NCBI RefSeq assembly: GCF_012720115.1
Contig: NZ_VNWN01000006.1
Location: 62,001-126,000, forward strand
DNA: 64,000 bases
Source: Sneathiella chinensis
GTDB lineage: Bacteria; Pseudomonadota; Alphaproteobacteria; Sneathiellales; Sneathiellaceae
Direction: 5' to 3'
The notes beneath the pieces were generated by a model, which was given only the letters and a program-made list of their open reading frames with translations, made no database searches and had not been told where the DNA came from. Shown here piece by piece: positions 1-9,126 of this stretch. Within the stretch, counting starts at the first letter, position 1, and every line of letters starts with the position of its first letter. The position numbers and the translations under genes were made by a program.

Positions 1-898
1 TTCGCGCCGCCGGGAATTTCTCGCGTGCCCCCTTGAAGGCCCCGATAAAGGTAACCGGTCCGTCCTGCGGGCCAAACACGTCCAGCCCGTTTAGATCGGC
101 CCCTTCAAGGTCCGCCCTGTTTATATGGCAGTTGATCGCGGCGATGCCGATGGCGACCTCAAAGGGGTTGTCGGAAAAACATTTTTCCGCCAGCGTCCGC
201 AGGCTGTACCGGGTCAGGTGGCCCGCTTCGGGAACGGACCGGCAGCCATGGGTGCCCCGCGCCGGGGTATGGGCAAGGCCGGCCCCTTTTTCTGTTTCAA
301 CCAGTGTCCAGTTCAGGCCGACGGTCACCGCGGTTACGGGGATATCGGGAACCGTGTCGGTCAGTTCCCGGTACAGGCGATCCTTGGGCCACCAGTCCCG
401 GAATGCCTGCAGATCCATCGGCAGGATCGAGGTTAGCCCGCCGGTAAAGCGGTTCCACTGATCGGCGGCAAAGGCCGGAACAGCGATGAGGATGGGAATA
501 CCCTCCGCCATGACGCTCAGGATGCTGTCGGCAATGCCTTCGCCGCGCTGCTCCGCCTCGCCGAATTTCTCGACGATAACCAGATCGGCTTTCTCATCGA
601 TGGCCCGTTGCAGCGCGCTGGAGGACAGGGTCAGGGCCGACAGGTCCAGACCGCATTCCCGTGGACCGGCCGGTTTGTTGTCGGTGCGGACAATGGGAAA
701 CCGTTCGCCGTTGTCCAGATCAATGGCGTCCACCCCGGTGCGAAGGCCATCTCCGTCCCGCAAGACCTGTTGGCGAAGCCCGCCGATTTTCCAGCCGCGC
801 TTTTTCATGGTCTCGGCAAAGCGAAGAAGATAGGCCAACTCGGCAGCATTGTTATACAGAACCGCAGCGGCATGGATGGGCATGGAAATATCGGTCAC
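1..898 (-). CDS. DUF2478 / DUF4213-DUF364 fusion protein (partial)
   Basis: Open frame on the minus strand that runs off the left edge, so the C-terminus is missing. Residues 1 to about 170 match the DUF2478 pattern: a P-loop-NTPase-like protein with GLRQQVLRDGDG, then DLVIVEKFGEAE and GIPILIAVPA. From about residue 185 the chain continues as a DUF4213-like domain (VTAVTVGLNWTLVET, then FEVAIGIAAINCHIN), which normally precedes a DUF364 putative metal-chelation domain. DUF2478 genes are often found near molybdenum uptake or cofactor genes, so a metal role is inferred. GTG at 898 follows AAGAGGTGAGAG; an ATG at 883 is the alternative start. No partner gene is visible in the window. Confidence 0.72.
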   Translation of the reverse strand, partial: MTDISMPIHAAAVLYNNAAELAYLLRFAETMKKRGWKIGGLRQQVLRDGDGLRTGVDAIDLDNGERFPIVRTDNKPAGPRECGLDLSALTLSSSALQRAIDEKADLVIVEKFGEAEQRGEGIADSILSVMAEGIPILIAVPAFAADQWNRFTGGLTSILPMDLQAFRDWWPKDRLYRELTDTVPDIPVTAVTVGLNWTLVETEKGAGLAHTPARGTHGCRSVPEAGHLTRYSLRTLAEKCFSDNPFEVAIGIAAINCHINRADLEGADLNGLDVFGPQDGPVTFIGAFKGAREKFPAAR

Positions 899-976
899 CT
901 CTCACCTCTTGTCAGCGAGACTAAAAAAGACTGTTGGCCCAGCCTAAGGGGCGCGGGGCATGAAAATCCAGTCTTT

Positions 977-1002
977 CTGCCCTGATTGTCCTTAAAGGGC
1001 AG
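977..1002. other. Small hairpin upstream of the DUF2478 gene
   Basis: CTGCCCT (977-983) and AGGGCAG (996-1002) form a 7-bp inverted repeat with a 12-base loop. There is no T-run, so it is not a clear terminator. It lies in the 5' region of the minus-strand DUF2478 gene and upstream of the plus-strand CoA-transferase. The rest of the roughly 215-base gap shows no gene. Confidence 0.3.
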
Positions 1003-1112
1003 TACGGAAAATGAAAAAGGCTAGTTTCCGTTGCGTAAATTTGTGCTATCAGTTTAAACATGGTGATATCACAAACTGTATCCTAAGAAACTCCCACCAA
1101 GAGGATGTGAAA

Positions 1113-2291
1113 ATGAATCAGAATCAAGCCTTCAAAGGGTTGAAAGTTGCAGACTTCAGTCAGGGTGTGGCCGGTCCGTATTGCGGCATGATGCTGGCTC
1201 AAGGTGGTGCAAGTGTTACCAAGGTTGAACCGACCGGTGGTGACTGGGCACGGACCCTTGGGACAACCTATGGCGAATACTGCGCCCATGCCATTGTCGT
1301 GAACCTTGGCAAGAAATCCATTTCCATTGACCTGAAAAACCCGGAAGGGTTGGCTCTGGCCCGGAAAATTGCCGAAGAGGCGGACGTGGTTCTGGAATCC
1401 TTCCGTCCCGGCGTGATGAAGAAATTCGGGCTGGATTACGACAGTGTTTCCAAAAACAACAGCAACGTCATCTATCTGTCCGTGACAGGCTATGGTCAGG
1501 AAGGGCCGTACAGCACCCGTCCGGTTACCGACAGCGCCATTCAGGGCTTTTCCGGCTGGATGTCCATCACCCGTGATGAAAACGGTATGCCCATGAAAAG
1601 CGGCATGGTCGTCATTGATTTCCTGACCGGCCTGTTCGCCTACCAGAGCGTGATGAAGGCCCTTATCGGTCGCGGTGTCAGCGGCGAGGGTGCCTATATC
1701 GACTGTAACCTGATGCAGGCCGCCGCCGCCTTCCAGAGCGCGAAAATCCTTGAGCATCATCTTGAAGGTGGCTCTCCGAACGTGCTGTATGTTCCGGCAG
1801 GAACTGTCCAGACAGCGGATGGCTATGTCGGGATTGCCGTGATGCGCGAAGGGCACTATGCGGAACTTTGCAAGGTTCTCGGCCGTGAAGACCTGATCGA
1901 TCACGAGGATTACAACTCTCGTGAAAAACGGGTTGTGCATGAAAAGCCGCTGATGGCCGAAATTCGCCGGGAATTCCTGCGCAAGACCACCGCACAATGG
2001 TCGAAGGAACTGGAAGCCGCTGGCGTGATCCACAGCCCGATCAACGGATATGCCGATTATCTGGAGAACGAACAGTCCAAGGCCGTGAACAGCTATAGCT
2101 GGATCGACCATGAGGTTGTCGGGAAAATCCCGCTGCCGCGTATTCCGGGCTTCGATGGTTTTGTCAATGGCAGCGAACTGGCTCACAGCCCGCTGGTCGG
2201 CGAGCATTCCGATCAGGTTCTTGAAGGACTGGGCCTCAGCGAGGCGGAAATCGCGGCGCTGAAGGAAAAAGGCGCGGTCTTTAGCCGCTAA
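1113..2291 (+). CDS. CaiB/BaiF family (class III) CoA-transferase
   Basis: A 392-residue class III CoA-transferase, expected to move CoA between an acyl-CoA donor and a carboxylic acid. It opens with the family pattern LKVADFSQGVAGPYCGMML and KVEPTGGDWAR, and later has VNLGKKSISIDLKNPEG. PVTDSAIQGFSG carries the Asp expected to form the acyl-anhydride intermediate. ATG 1113 is preceded by AGAGGATG and gives the normal family start; an upstream in-frame ATG at 1011 would add 34 unrelated residues. It converges on the oxoprolinase gene and is close to a TRAP system, so it probably activates the imported acid or its breakdown product. The substrate cannot be named. Confidence 0.88.
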   Translation: MNQNQAFKGLKVADFSQGVAGPYCGMMLAQGGASVTKVEPTGGDWARTLGTTYGEYCAHAIVVNLGKKSISIDLKNPEGLALARKIAEEADVVLESFRPGVMKKFGLDYDSVSKNNSNVIYLSVTGYGQEGPYSTRPVTDSAIQGFSGWMSITRDENGMPMKSGMVVIDFLTGLFAYQSVMKALIGRGVSGEGAYIDCNLMQAAAAFQSAKILEHHLEGGSPNVLYVPAGTVQTADGYVGIAVMREGHYAELCKVLGREDLIDHEDYNSREKRVVHEKPLMAEIRREFLRKTTAQWSKELEAAGVIHSPINGYADYLENEQSKAVNSYSWIDHEVVGKIPLPRIPGFDGFVNGSELAHSPLVGEHSDQVLEGLGLSEAEIAALKEKGAVFSR

Positions 2292-2375
2292 ACGCTAGCC
2301 GGTAACAGAAACTCGGCAACTTAGTAAAGGGGAGGCGGGGCAGCCAACCGGCCTTCTTTCAAAAAGACCAGATAC

Positions 2376-2411
2376 AAAAAGGGGCGTGTGATTGGATCAC
2401 ACGCCCCTTTT
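2376..2411. terminator. Bidirectional intrinsic terminator
   Basis: An 11-bp perfect stem (GGGGCGTGTGA at 2381-2391 with TCACACGCCCC at 2397-2407) and a 5-base loop, flanked by an A-run on the left and a T-run on the right. It lies between two convergent genes and can end transcription from both. Confidence 0.92.
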
Positions 2412-2435
2412 CAGTTGGTATCAAACCCGGTTGGC

Positions 2436-5400
2436 TCAGGCCTTGCCGAAGCCACCGCCACCCGGTGTTTCGATCACGACCGTATCACCCGGTGCCAGAT
2501 CGACCTCGTCATTGCCTTTCAGCTGGACCTTGTCACCGTTGCTGCGGACAACATAGTTGTTACCGCGGGCACCGGCTTCACCGCCGTCCAGACCGTACGG
2601 GTCAGTATTGCGGTGCAGGGACAGGAAGGTGGCCGTCATGTCTTCCAGGAACTTCATCCGGCGAATGGCGCCGTCACCGCCTGAGAAGCGACCCTTACCG
2701 CCGGAACCCCGACGGATGCAGAACTCTTCCACGCGAACCGGGAAACGCCATTCCAGAACTTCCGGGTCGGTCATGCGGGTGTTGGTCATGTGACTGTGAA
2801 CCGCGCTGGTACCGTTATGGTCCGGCCCGGCACCCGTGCCGCCGCAGATGGTTTCGTAGTTCTGGTACTTGTCGTTGCCGTACAGGAAGTTGTTCATGGT
2901 CCCCTGTGAGGAGGCCAGAACACCAAGGGCACCGTACAGGGCATCCGTGACACACTGCGAAACTTCCGTGTTACCGGCAATCACCGCCGCCGGGTAGGCG
3001 GGGTTCAGCATGGACCCTTCCGGAACCACAACCTTGATCGGTTTCAGGCAGCCTTCGTTCAGCGGAATTTCATCCTCGACCAGTGTCCGGAAAACATACA
3101 GGACAGCGGCCTTGCTGATGGCCAGCGGCGCGTTGTAGTTCATTTCATCCTGCGGTGAGGTGCCGGTGAAATCAACCGTTGCGCTGCGGTCAGCCTTGTT
3201 CACGGAAATCTTGACCTGGATTTTGGCTCCCGTATCCAGCGGATAGGTGAACTCGCAATCCTTCAGGGCGTCCAGAACCCGGCGAACGGATTCCTCGGCG
3301 TTGTCCTGAACGTGGGTCATATAAGCGGATACCACGTCAATGCCGAAGTGATCGATCATCTTGCGCAGTTCCCGGATGCCGGTCTCGTTTGCCGCAATCT
3401 GGGCAATCAGGTCGGCAACGTTCTGGTCCGGGTTCCGGCACGGATACTGACCGCTGGTCAGCATGGCGCGGGTTTCCTCTTCGCGGAAGTGACCTTTGGA
3501 GACCAGCAGGAAGTTGTCGATCAGGACGCCTTCCTCGTCGATGTGACGGCTGTCCGGCGGGGAGGACCCCGGTGTCCGGCCACCGATATCGGCATGGTGT
3601 CCGCGTGACCCCACATAGAAGATGATCTCCTTGCCGTCCCGGTCGAAGACCGGTGAAATGACCGTGACGTCCGGCAGGTGTGTCCCACCATTATACGGAG
3701 CGTTCAGGGCAAACACGTCACCCGGAGACATCTTGCCTGCATTTTCGGTGATGATGGTCTTGATGCTTTCGCCCATGGATCCAAGATGGACCGGCATATG
3801 CGGGGCGTTGGCAACCAGATTGCCTTCGGTGTCGAAAATCGCACAGGAGAAGTCAAGCCGTTCCTTGATGTTCACGGATTGGGATGTGTTGGCAAGGGTT
3901 GCCCCCATCTGTTCCGCAATGGACATGAACAGGTTGTTGAACACTTCCAGCATCACCGGGTCGGCATCGGTCCCGACGGCCTCGGTTTTCGGCCGGGCTT
4001 CGATACGATCCAGAACAAGGTGCATGCGGGCGTTCAGTGTGGCCTGCCAGCCCTGTTCGATGATGATGGTGCCGGTTTTCTCGATCAGGATGGCCGGACC
4101 CGGAATTTTCTGGTTCGGGACCATGTGATCGCGATTGTACAAAGGCACCATCTTGCGGTCGTTGCCTGTGTACATGGAGACGGTATCCACCGGTTCCAGA
4201 TCGGCTGGGGCTGCATCGCTGGCCACTTCCGGGTCTTCAACGGAATCGGTCAGGCCGACCGCTTCAACGGAAACTGCCTCGATGATCAGGCCGCGATTTT
4301 CGGCGATAAAGCCGAACCGCTGCTTGTGGGCCTGTTCGAACTCTTCCTTCATGGTCGCCGGATCGGTCATGGTGACCAGCAGGGCGGTGTCGGAACCCAC
4401 ATATTTGATATGGGCTTTGCGGATCAGTTCGATATTCTCGGCCGGGACGCCTTGCGCCACCACCTCGTCAGAGGCTTCCTTGCCAAGCGGGGCGGTTGCC
4501 TTCTCACAGATTTCAAGGGCATTGTCGCCAAAGCTCTCTTCAACCTGCATTTCGCGCATGGCGCGGATATCGGCAAGACCCATGCCATAGGCAGAAAGAA
4601 CACCAGAGAACGGATGCAGGAAGACGCGGGTCATGCCAAGGGCATCCGCTACAAGGCAGGCATGCTGGCCGCCCGCACCGCCGAAGCAGTTCAGGGTGTA
4701 TTCGGTGACGTCATAGCCGCGCTGGACAGAGATTTCCTTGATGGCATTGGCCATATTTTCAACGGCAATACGCAGGAAGCCTTCGGCCACTTCTTCAGGG
4801 GACTGAAGGGGCGCGCCGGTGGATTTGGCAATGTCTTCCGCCATGTCCGAGAATTTCTGGCGCACCGCATCCGCATCAAGCGGCTCGTCCGCATTGGGGC
4901 CGAATACCTTGGGGAAGTGGTCCGGCTGGATTTTACCCAGCATGACGTTACAGTCGGTAACAGCCAGCGGGCCGCCGCGGCGGTAACTGGTCGGTCCCGG
5001 ATTGGCACCGGCAGATTCCGGCCCAACGCGATAGCGCGCACCGTCAAAGGTCAGAAGCGAACCGCCGCCCGCGGCAACCGTATGAATGTGCATCATCGGC
5101 GCCCGCATGCGAACACCGGCGACAACAGTTTCAAAGCTGCGCTCATACTCGCCGTCATAATGGGTGACGTCGGTGGATGTACCGCCCATGTCAAAGCCGA
5201 TCAGCTTGGTATAGCCGCTCATGGCTGCGGTCCGGGTCATGCCGACAACACCGCCGGCCGGGCCGGACAGGATGGCGTCCTTACCCTGGAACAGGCGGGC
5301 GTCGGTCAGGCCACCGTTGGACTGCATGAACATCAGCCGTGCACCGGAGCCGGAATCGGTTCCAAGGGCTTCGGAAACCTGATTGACGTAACGGCGCAGG

Positions 5401-6044
5401 ATCGGGGACAGATAGGCGTCCACAACCGTGGTGTCGCCGCGGCTGACCAGTTTCATCAGCGGGCTGATGTCATGGCTGACGGAAATCTGGGTAAAGCCGA
5501 CCTCGCGGGCGATATCGGCAATCCGCTTTTCGTGATCCGTATAGCGATAGCCGTGGATCAGGGCGATGGCAACGCCGCGAATACCGTCATCAAAGGCTGC
5601 CTGCAGGTCCGCACGGACCTTGTCTTCATCCAGTGGTGTGACAACGGCGCCGTGGGCGTCCATGCGCTCATTGGCTTCGATCACACGCTCATACAGCAGT
5701 TCGGGAAGAACGATATGGCGGGCGAACAGTTTCGGGCGGCTCTGGTATCCGATGCGCAGGGCATCGCCAAATCCCTTGGTGGTGACGAACACGGTCCGGT
5801 CGCCGTCCCGCTCCAGCAGGGCGTTGGTCGCAACCGTGGTGCCCATCTTTACATACTCAATGGTATGCTCGGGAATCGGGTCTGTCTTTGCAAGGCCCAG
5901 AAGTTCGCGAATGCCCTGAACGGCCGCATCCTTGTACTGTTCCGGATTCTCGGACAGCAGCTTGTGCGAAATCAGTTCACCATCCGGCTTTTTGGCAACG
6001 ATATCTGTAAAGGTGCCGCCGCGATCAACCCAAAATTGCCACAT
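2436..6044 (-). CDS. 5-oxoprolinase-type hydantoinase (fused HyuA-HyuB)
   Basis: A 1202-residue protein with both hydantoinase subunits in one chain, the layout of 5-oxoprolinases, which use ATP to open 5-oxo-L-proline (pyroglutamate) to glutamate. The N-terminus WVDRGGTFTDIVAKKPDG and the later GFDMGGTSTDVTHYDGE are the HyuA nucleotide-binding motifs. NKFNNLFMSIAEQMG-like sequence near residue 690 starts the HyuB half, which ends with a Gly-rich VIETPGGGGFG tail. The start at 6044 has a clear AGGAG. It is divergent from the TRAP operon. Assignment to 5-oxoproline rather than a hydantoin rests on the fused layout and N-terminal similarity recalled from the family, so the exact substrate is inferred. 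Confidence 0.88.
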   Translation of the reverse strand: MWQFWVDRGGTFTDIVAKKPDGELISHKLLSENPEQYKDAAVQGIRELLGLAKTDPIPEHTIEYVKMGTTVATNALLERDGDRTVFVTTKGFGDALRIGYQSRPKLFARHIVLPELLYERVIEANERMDAHGAVVTPLDEDKVRADLQAAFDDGIRGVAIALIHGYRYTDHEKRIADIAREVGFTQISVSHDISPLMKLVSRGDTTVVDAYLSPILRRYVNQVSEALGTDSGSGARLMFMQSNGGLTDARLFQGKDAILSGPAGGVVGMTRTAAMSGYTKLIGFDMGGTSTDVTHYDGEYERSFETVVAGVRMRAPMMHIHTVAAGGGSLLTFDGARYRVGPESAGANPGPTSYRRGGPLAVTDCNVMLGKIQPDHFPKVFGPNADEPLDADAVRQKFSDMAEDIAKSTGAPLQSPEEVAEGFLRIAVENMANAIKEISVQRGYDVTEYTLNCFGGAGGQHACLVADALGMTRVFLHPFSGVLSAYGMGLADIRAMREMQVEESFGDNALEICEKATAPLGKEASDEVVAQGVPAENIELIRKAHIKYVGSDTALLVTMTDPATMKEEFEQAHKQRFGFIAENRGLIIEAVSVEAVGLTDSVEDPEVASDAAPADLEPVDTVSMYTGNDRKMVPLYNRDHMVPNQKIPGPAILIEKTGTIIIEQGWQATLNARMHLVLDRIEARPKTEAVGTDADPVMLEVFNNLFMSIAEQMGATLANTSQSVNIKERLDFSCAIFDTEGNLVANAPHMPVHLGSMGESIKTIITENAGKMSPGDVFALNAPYNGGTHLPDVTVISPVFDRDGKEIIFYVGSRGHHADIGGRTPGSSPPDSRHIDEEGVLIDNFLLVSKGHFREEETRAMLTSGQYPCRNPDQNVADLIAQIAANETGIRELRKMIDHFGIDVVSAYMTHVQDNAEESVRRVLDALKDCEFTYPLDTGAKIQVKISVNKADRSATVDFTGTSPQDEMNYNAPLAISKAAVLYVFRTLVEDEIPLNEGCLKPIKVVVPEGSMLNPAYPAAVIAGNTEVSQCVTDALYGALGVLASSQGTMNNFLYGNDKYQNYETICGGTGAGPDHNGTSAVHSHMTNTRMTDPEVLEWRFPVRVEEFCIRRGSGGKGRFSGGDGAIRRMKFLEDMTATFLSLHRNTDPYGLDGGEAGARGNNYVVRSNGDKVQLKGNDEVDLAPGDTVVIETPGGGGFGKA

Positions 6045-6168
6045 CTGATTTTTCTCCTACTGGATACTGTGATATGGTAGGACGCTAAAATAACATTGAC
6101 AAAACGTCAACGTTTTTATATCGTTTTTACGCATTCACAAGGAACAAACTTAATCGGGGAGTATAAGT
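6045..6168. promoter_or_regulatory. Divergent promoter region with TTGAC-N5-GTCAA operator
   Basis: This 124-base AT-rich gap separates the oxoprolinase gene from the TRAP operon. TTGAC (6096-6100) and GTCAA (6106-6110) form a 5-bp inverted repeat with a 5-base spacer; the left arm plus A6101 also gives a TTGACA -35-like hexamer for the plus strand, followed by a TATATC/TATCGT region near 6117-6124. An operator over the -35 would suit repression by the MarR-like regulator encoded at 9127. GTGATATG at 6070-6077 partly resembles a GTGATATCAC palindrome at 1063-1072 upstream of the CoA-transferase. Regulator assignment is inference. Confidence 0.5.
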
Positions 6169-7146
6169 ATGAACGCTTTTTCAAAACTTCTGTCTGCCGG
6201 CACGTTCGCGATCGGCACGATGGTCGGGTCCGCTGCGGTTGCGGATACATGGGATATGCCGACGCCGTATCCTGACAAAACATTTCATACCGTTAATATT
6301 ACTGAATTCGCAAGAGATGTCGAGGCTGCAACAAACGGTGCCCTCACAATCAAGATCCATTCTGCCGGCTCTCTGTTCAAACACGCGGAAATCAGCAAGG
6401 CTGTTCGCGGCGGACAGGTTCCGATCGGCGAATTTTTCATGTCCCTGCTGAATAACGAGCAGGCCGTTTTCGGTGCCGACAGCCAGCCTTTCCTGGCCAC
6501 CAACTATGACGACGCCAAGCGTCTGTGGGATGCCCAGAAGCCGGTCGTGACCGCGCTGCTGGACAAACAGGGCCTGATGCCGCTGTTCTCCGTTCCGTGG
6601 CCGCCGCAGGGTCTGTACACTAAGAAGGAAATCAACTCTGTTGAGGACCTGAAGGGCCTGAAGTTCCGCGCTTATAACGCGACGTTGGAAAAATTTGCAA
6701 ATCTGGCCGGCGCCGCACCGACACAGGTTGAGGTTCCGGATATCCCGCAGGCCTTCACCACGGGCCGCGTTGAAGCCATGATCACATCCCCGTCCACCGG
6801 TGCCAACTCCAAGGCATGGGACTATGTAACTCATTACACTGACATTCAGGCGTGGGTTCCGAAGAACATCGTGGTTGTGAACAAGCGGGCGTTCCGCAAG
6901 CTGGACAAGGCTGTTCAGGACGCCGTTCTGGCCGAAGCCGCCAAGGCAGAGGCACGGGGCTGGGAAATGAGCCGCGAGGAAACTGCAGCCAAGATCAAGG
7001 TCATGCAGGACAACGGCATTACCATTGTCACACCGACCGAAGAGCTGATGACTGGCCTCAAGGAAATCGGGGCGACCATGCTTGAAGACTGGAAAGCCGC
7101 TGCTGGCGAAGAAGGTCAGAAGGTGCTGAGCGCCTACGGCAAATAA
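6169..7146 (+). CDS. TRAP transporter substrate-binding protein (DctP family)
   Basis: A 325-residue periplasmic binding protein of the DctP family. Residues 1-25 form a signal peptide ending SAAVADTW. FKHAEISKAVRGGQVPIGEF and LKGLKFRAYNATLEKF are family segments; the Arg in KFRAYN is at the position that usually salt-bridges the substrate carboxylate. The end (EEGQKVLSAYGK) is typical. It heads a TRAP operon divergent from the oxoprolinase, so 5-oxoproline or a related carboxylate is the likely cargo, though TRAP ligands cannot be read reliably from sequence. ATG 6169 follows GGGGAGTATAAGT. Confidence 0.92.
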   Translation: MNAFSKLLSAGTFAIGTMVGSAAVADTWDMPTPYPDKTFHTVNITEFARDVEAATNGALTIKIHSAGSLFKHAEISKAVRGGQVPIGEFFMSLLNNEQAVFGADSQPFLATNYDDAKRLWDAQKPVVTALLDKQGLMPLFSVPWPPQGLYTKKEINSVEDLKGLKFRAYNATLEKFANLAGAAPTQVEVPDIPQAFTTGRVEAMITSPSTGANSKAWDYVTHYTDIQAWVPKNIVVVNKRAFRKLDKAVQDAVLAEAAKAEARGWEMSREETAAKIKVMQDNGITIVTPTEELMTGLKEIGATMLEDWKAAAGEEGQKVLSAYGK

Positions 7147-7157
7147 CATTGACTTTT

Positions 7158-7182
7158 CAAGGGCGGCATATGGCCGCCCTTG
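7158..7182 (+). terminator. Hairpin between dctP and dctQ (probable attenuator)
   Basis: A 10-bp perfect stem (CAAGGGCGGC / GCCGCCCTTG) with a 5-base loop, followed by TTATTT. The T-tract is imperfect, so partial termination is more likely than complete. In this position it would raise binding-protein output over the membrane subunits and protect the dctP mRNA 3' end. Confidence 0.6.
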
Positions 7183-7213
7183 TTATTTACGCTTGCTTGT
7201 GCGGGAGACAGGA

Positions 7214-7807
7214 ATGCGTTGTTTTTTGAATTTTTTATATAAGGCAAGCGGGTGGACCGCCGCCCTGTTCATCCTGGCCATTTGTATTCTTGTCATGGCA
7301 CAGGTGACGCTCAACCTGATTGACAAGGTCTATGGTGCGCTGTTTGGTGTGCCGTTCGGGTTGACCATTCCATCCTATGCCGATTTTACCGGATTTTTCC
7401 TGGCCGCGTCGTCCTTTCTGGCGCTGGCCTATACCTTGCGCGAGGGCGGACATATCCGTGTGAGCCTGCTGCTCCACCAGTTTTCGCACCGCGTCCAACA
7501 TTTCTTTGAAATTCTGTGCCTGTCCATTGCGGCGGCAATTACCCTTTACTTCACATGGTTCACAGGACGGCTGGTTCTTGAATCCTGGACCTATGGCGAT
7601 TTGTCTGCGGGCATGATTGCCGTTCCCATCTGGATACCGCAGGCCAGTATTCTGGTTGGCCTTGCCATTCTGGCCATTGCCGTTCTGGACGAGTTGATCT
7701 CTGTGCTTCTTGGGCACGGGGCGTCCTATGAAGGCAAGGGGGAAAACCTTCTGGTGGACGAGGATGATACCGCCGCCGACTATATCGCTGGGGAGGATCG
7801 TCCATGA
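7214..7807 (+). CDS. TRAP transporter small permease (DctQ family)
   Basis: About 197 residues with four predicted membrane segments, for example WTAALFILAICILVMAQVTL near the N-terminus and ASILVGLAILAIAVL near the end, the usual DctQ topology. The signature YTLREGGHIRVSLL sits between the second and third segments. ATG 7214 after GGGAGACAGGA is preferred to an upstream in-frame TTG at 7193. It overlaps the DctM gene by 4 bases (ATGA), indicating translational coupling. The C-terminus is long and acidic (DEDDTAADYIAGEDRP). Confidence 0.88.
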   Translation: MRCFLNFLYKASGWTAALFILAICILVMAQVTLNLIDKVYGALFGVPFGLTIPSYADFTGFFLAASSFLALAYTLREGGHIRVSLLLHQFSHRVQHFFEILCLSIAAAITLYFTWFTGRLVLESWTYGDLSAGMIAVPIWIPQASILVGLAILAIAVLDELISVLLGHGASYEGKGENLLVDEDDTAADYIAGEDRP

Positions 7808-9102
7808 CCGAAATTGCACTGACAGCGCTTCTTTTACTTGTTCTTCTGGCCCTGCTTGGGGCCGGTGTCTGGGTTGCCTTCTCCCTGCTGGCTGTGGGGA
7901 TGGTGGGCATGTTTGTCTTTACCGATGCCCCGGTTGGCGATGTTCTGGCCACAACCGCATGGGGCGCCAGCAATTCCTGGGCGCTGGCGGCGCTGCCGCT
8001 GTTTATCTGGATGGGGGAAATCCTGTTCCGCTCCCGTTTGTCGGAAGACATGTTCACCGGTCTTGCGCCGTGGATGAACCGCCTTCCCGGACGGCTTCTG
8101 CATGTGAATATCATCGGTTGCGGAATCTTTGCGGCCGTGTCCGGGTCTTCCGCCGCGACGGCGGCCACCATTGGCAAACTGTCCATTCCGGAACTTTCAA
8201 AGCGGAAATATCCTGAAAAACTGATGATCGGGACCTTGGCCGGTTCCGCGACGCTGGGCTTGCTGATCCCGCCGTCCATCATCCTGATTGTTTATGGCGT
8301 GGCCACGGAACAGTCCATTGCCCGCCTGTTCATGGCCGGGGTTGTGCCGGGCATCATGCTGGTCGGCCTGTTTGTTGGTTTTGTCATTCTGTGGGCGTTG
8401 TTCAACAAGGACAAGCTGCCGGTCGAGGAAAGCCGCTCCAGCCTGCGCGAGAAACTCTATCATTCCCGCCGCCTGATCCCGGTGGTGATGCTGATTGGCG
8501 GTGTGATGGGGTCCATCTATGCCGGGATCGCATCGCCGACCGATGCCGCAGCGGTCGGCGTGGTGCTGGCACTGGCCCTGTCCTGGTTTACCGGATCACT
8601 GAACCGCGAGACCTTCCTTGACGGGCTGATCGGGGCCACGAAAACCTCCTGCATGATTGCCTTCATTCTGGCAGGCGCGGCCTTCCTGACCGTGGCCATG
8701 GGCTTTACCGGTATTCCCAAGATGCTGGCGGTCTGGATTGGTGGCATGAACCTGTCCCCGTATGAACTGCTGTTCGCGCTGACAATTTTCTTTGTCATCC
8801 TAGGCTGTTTCCTTGACGGGATTTCCGTTGTCGTGCTGACCACCTCCGTGATCATGCCGATGGTGGAGCAGGCGGGCATCGATCCGCTGTGGTTCGGTAT
8901 CTATATCGTGGTTGTTGTGGAAATGTCCCAGATCACACCGCCGGTCGGGTTCAACCTGTTTGTCCTGCAATCCCTGACAGGACGGAACATCCTGAATGTG
9001 GCCATGGCGGCACTGCCGTTCTTCCTGCTGATGTTTGTCGCGCTGGCGGCCATCGTGGCGGTGCCGGAAATTGTGACATGGCTGCCGAACAACATGAACT
9101 GA
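7804..9102 (+). CDS. TRAP transporter large permease (DctM family)
   Basis: A 432-residue polytopic DctM subunit that carries out the Na+-driven transport step. Family hallmarks are present: PLFIWMGEILFRS near residue 60, GSSAATAATIGKLSIPEL near 115, LIPPSIILIVYGVATEQSI near 155, SPTDAAAVG near 240, and MSQITPPVGFNLFVLQS near 378. It overlaps dctQ by 4 bases. The MarR-like regulator follows 24 bases later, so all four genes probably form one transcript. Confidence 0.93.
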   Translation: MTEIALTALLLLVLLALLGAGVWVAFSLLAVGMVGMFVFTDAPVGDVLATTAWGASNSWALAALPLFIWMGEILFRSRLSEDMFTGLAPWMNRLPGRLLHVNIIGCGIFAAVSGSSAATAATIGKLSIPELSKRKYPEKLMIGTLAGSATLGLLIPPSIILIVYGVATEQSIARLFMAGVVPGIMLVGLFVGFVILWALFNKDKLPVEESRSSLREKLYHSRRLIPVVMLIGGVMGSIYAGIASPTDAAAVGVVLALALSWFTGSLNRETFLDGLIGATKTSCMIAFILAGAAFLTVAMGFTGIPKMLAVWIGGMNLSPYELLFALTIFFVILGCFLDGISVVVLTTSVIMPMVEQAGIDPLWFGIYIVVVVEMSQITPPVGFNLFVLQSLTGRNILNVAMAALPFFLLMFVALAAIVAVPEIVTWLPNNMN

Positions 9103-9126
9103 CCGTGCGCGTAGAGGAGTAGAATA

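Noticed and set aside
1083-2207. A 374-codon minus-strand frame opposite the first CoA-transferase
   Set aside because: It is a shadow; the plus strand has full family motifs and a ribosome site.
3678-6080. An 800-codon plus-strand open frame opposite the oxoprolinase gene
   Set aside because: It is antisense to a clear 1202-residue enzyme and has the His/Gln/Arg-rich composition of reverse-complement shadows in GC-rich genes.
6096-6110. TTGAC/GTCAA repeat as an FNR-type site
   Set aside because: The spacer is 5 bases, not 4, so the half-sites are out of register for FNR/CRP proteins.
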